Below are positions 6,391 to 6,488 of a stretch of 6,488 bases of DNA, one piece after another. A model generated the notes under the pieces. That model did no database searches and was not told the origin of the DNA. It saw only the letters and a program-made list of their open reading frames with translations. The first letter of the stretch is position 1. Each line of letters starts with the position of its first letter. Source of the stretch: Bacteroidetes bacterium SW_11_45_7 (GTDB taxonomy: Bacteria > Bacteroidota > Bacteroidia > Chitinophagales > SW-11-45-7); contig PXTV01000056.1 in assembly GCA_003022985.1 (NCBI GenBank), forward strand, positions 1 through 6,488, given 5' to 3'. Both the position numbers and the translations under genes were made by a program.

Positions 6391-6488
6391 GGATAACTGG
6401 TGGGACAGGATCAGCACCCTTGAGAAAAAGCTCTATGGCAGTGCTCTGTTAACACTTCCGCTTTTCCTGGAAATGTTCCTCCCACCCT
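6391..6488 (+). pseudogene. copA: Displaced CopA linker and repeated start of the membrane region, running off the window
   Basis: In the frame where 6446 starts a codon, the sequence reads S-D-N-W-W-D-R-I-S-T-L-E-K-K-L-Y-G-S-A, then L-L-T-L-P-L-F. This looks like the natural join between the HMA domain and helix MA in Bacteroidota CopA (commonly L-E-K-x-L/F before the helix), and is just what is missing at 5730/5731. Its last 43 bases repeat 5731-5773 exactly. In the original gene this linker probably came before 5731. Here it sits about 700 bases downstream, behind the GC-rich segment. Confidence 0.7.
6446..6488 (+). repeat. 43-bp direct repeat, copy 2, at the window end
   Basis: Exact copy of 5731-5773, 715 bases downstream, reaching the last base of the window. 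The true repeat may be longer, since the sequence stops here. A terminal repeat of internal sequence is a common sign of a contig ending at an assembly-graph loop. Confidence 0.97.

Noticed and set aside
5956..6417. Minus-strand open frame of 153 codons across the ATPase and GC-rich segment
   Set aside because: Its left part is antisense to clear CopA membrane-domain sequence, and it crosses the chimeric junction. Long open antisense frames are expected in GC-rich DNA.

Overview
The window looks like part of a Bacteroidota (Flavobacteriia/Cytophagia-type) genome. The evidence is a giant secreted protein built from SprB-type adhesin repeats, promoters of the Bacteroidota TTG...TAnnTTTG type, a lipoprotein of a kind common in this phylum, and no clear Shine-Dalgarno sites. 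It may be a whole metagenomic or single-cell contig, because its right end shows signs of mis-assembly or amplification chimerism.

Layout. Positions 1-3656 (minus strand) hold the N-terminal 1218 codons of a very large exported repeat protein that runs off the left edge. It has a Cys-rich N-terminal region, two PKD/Ig-like domains, a PA14-like domain and at least seven SprB-like repeats of about 77 residues. One repeat is split by a 185-residue lectin-like domain. A good promoter lies at 3749-3780, followed by about 550 bases of AT-rich non-coding DNA. A tRNA-His(GTG) gene on the minus strand (4385-4460) has its own promoter and a downstream hairpin. Next is a minus-strand lipoprotein of unknown function (4556-5434). 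Divergent from it is the start of a CopA-like heavy-metal P1B-type ATPase (from 5511).

The ATPase is broken. Its metal-binding domain (5511-5730) is joined out of frame to the first membrane region (5731 to about 6220). That is followed by about 170 bases of unrelated 63% GC sequence, then by about 55 bases that look like the missing CopA linker, then by a second exact 43-base copy of the start of the membrane region, which runs to the window end. This order could come from assembly/amplification chimerism or from a real 715-base tandem rearrangement. Chimerism is the simpler explanation.

Functionally, the left part is a cell-surface adhesin, probably a type IX secretion substrate, although its C-terminus is not visible. 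The right part is a lipoprotein/metal-transporter divergent pair, whose functional link is only inferred from adjacency. The most unusual biology is the precise insertion of a globular domain inside an adhesin repeat. No wholly new system is evident.
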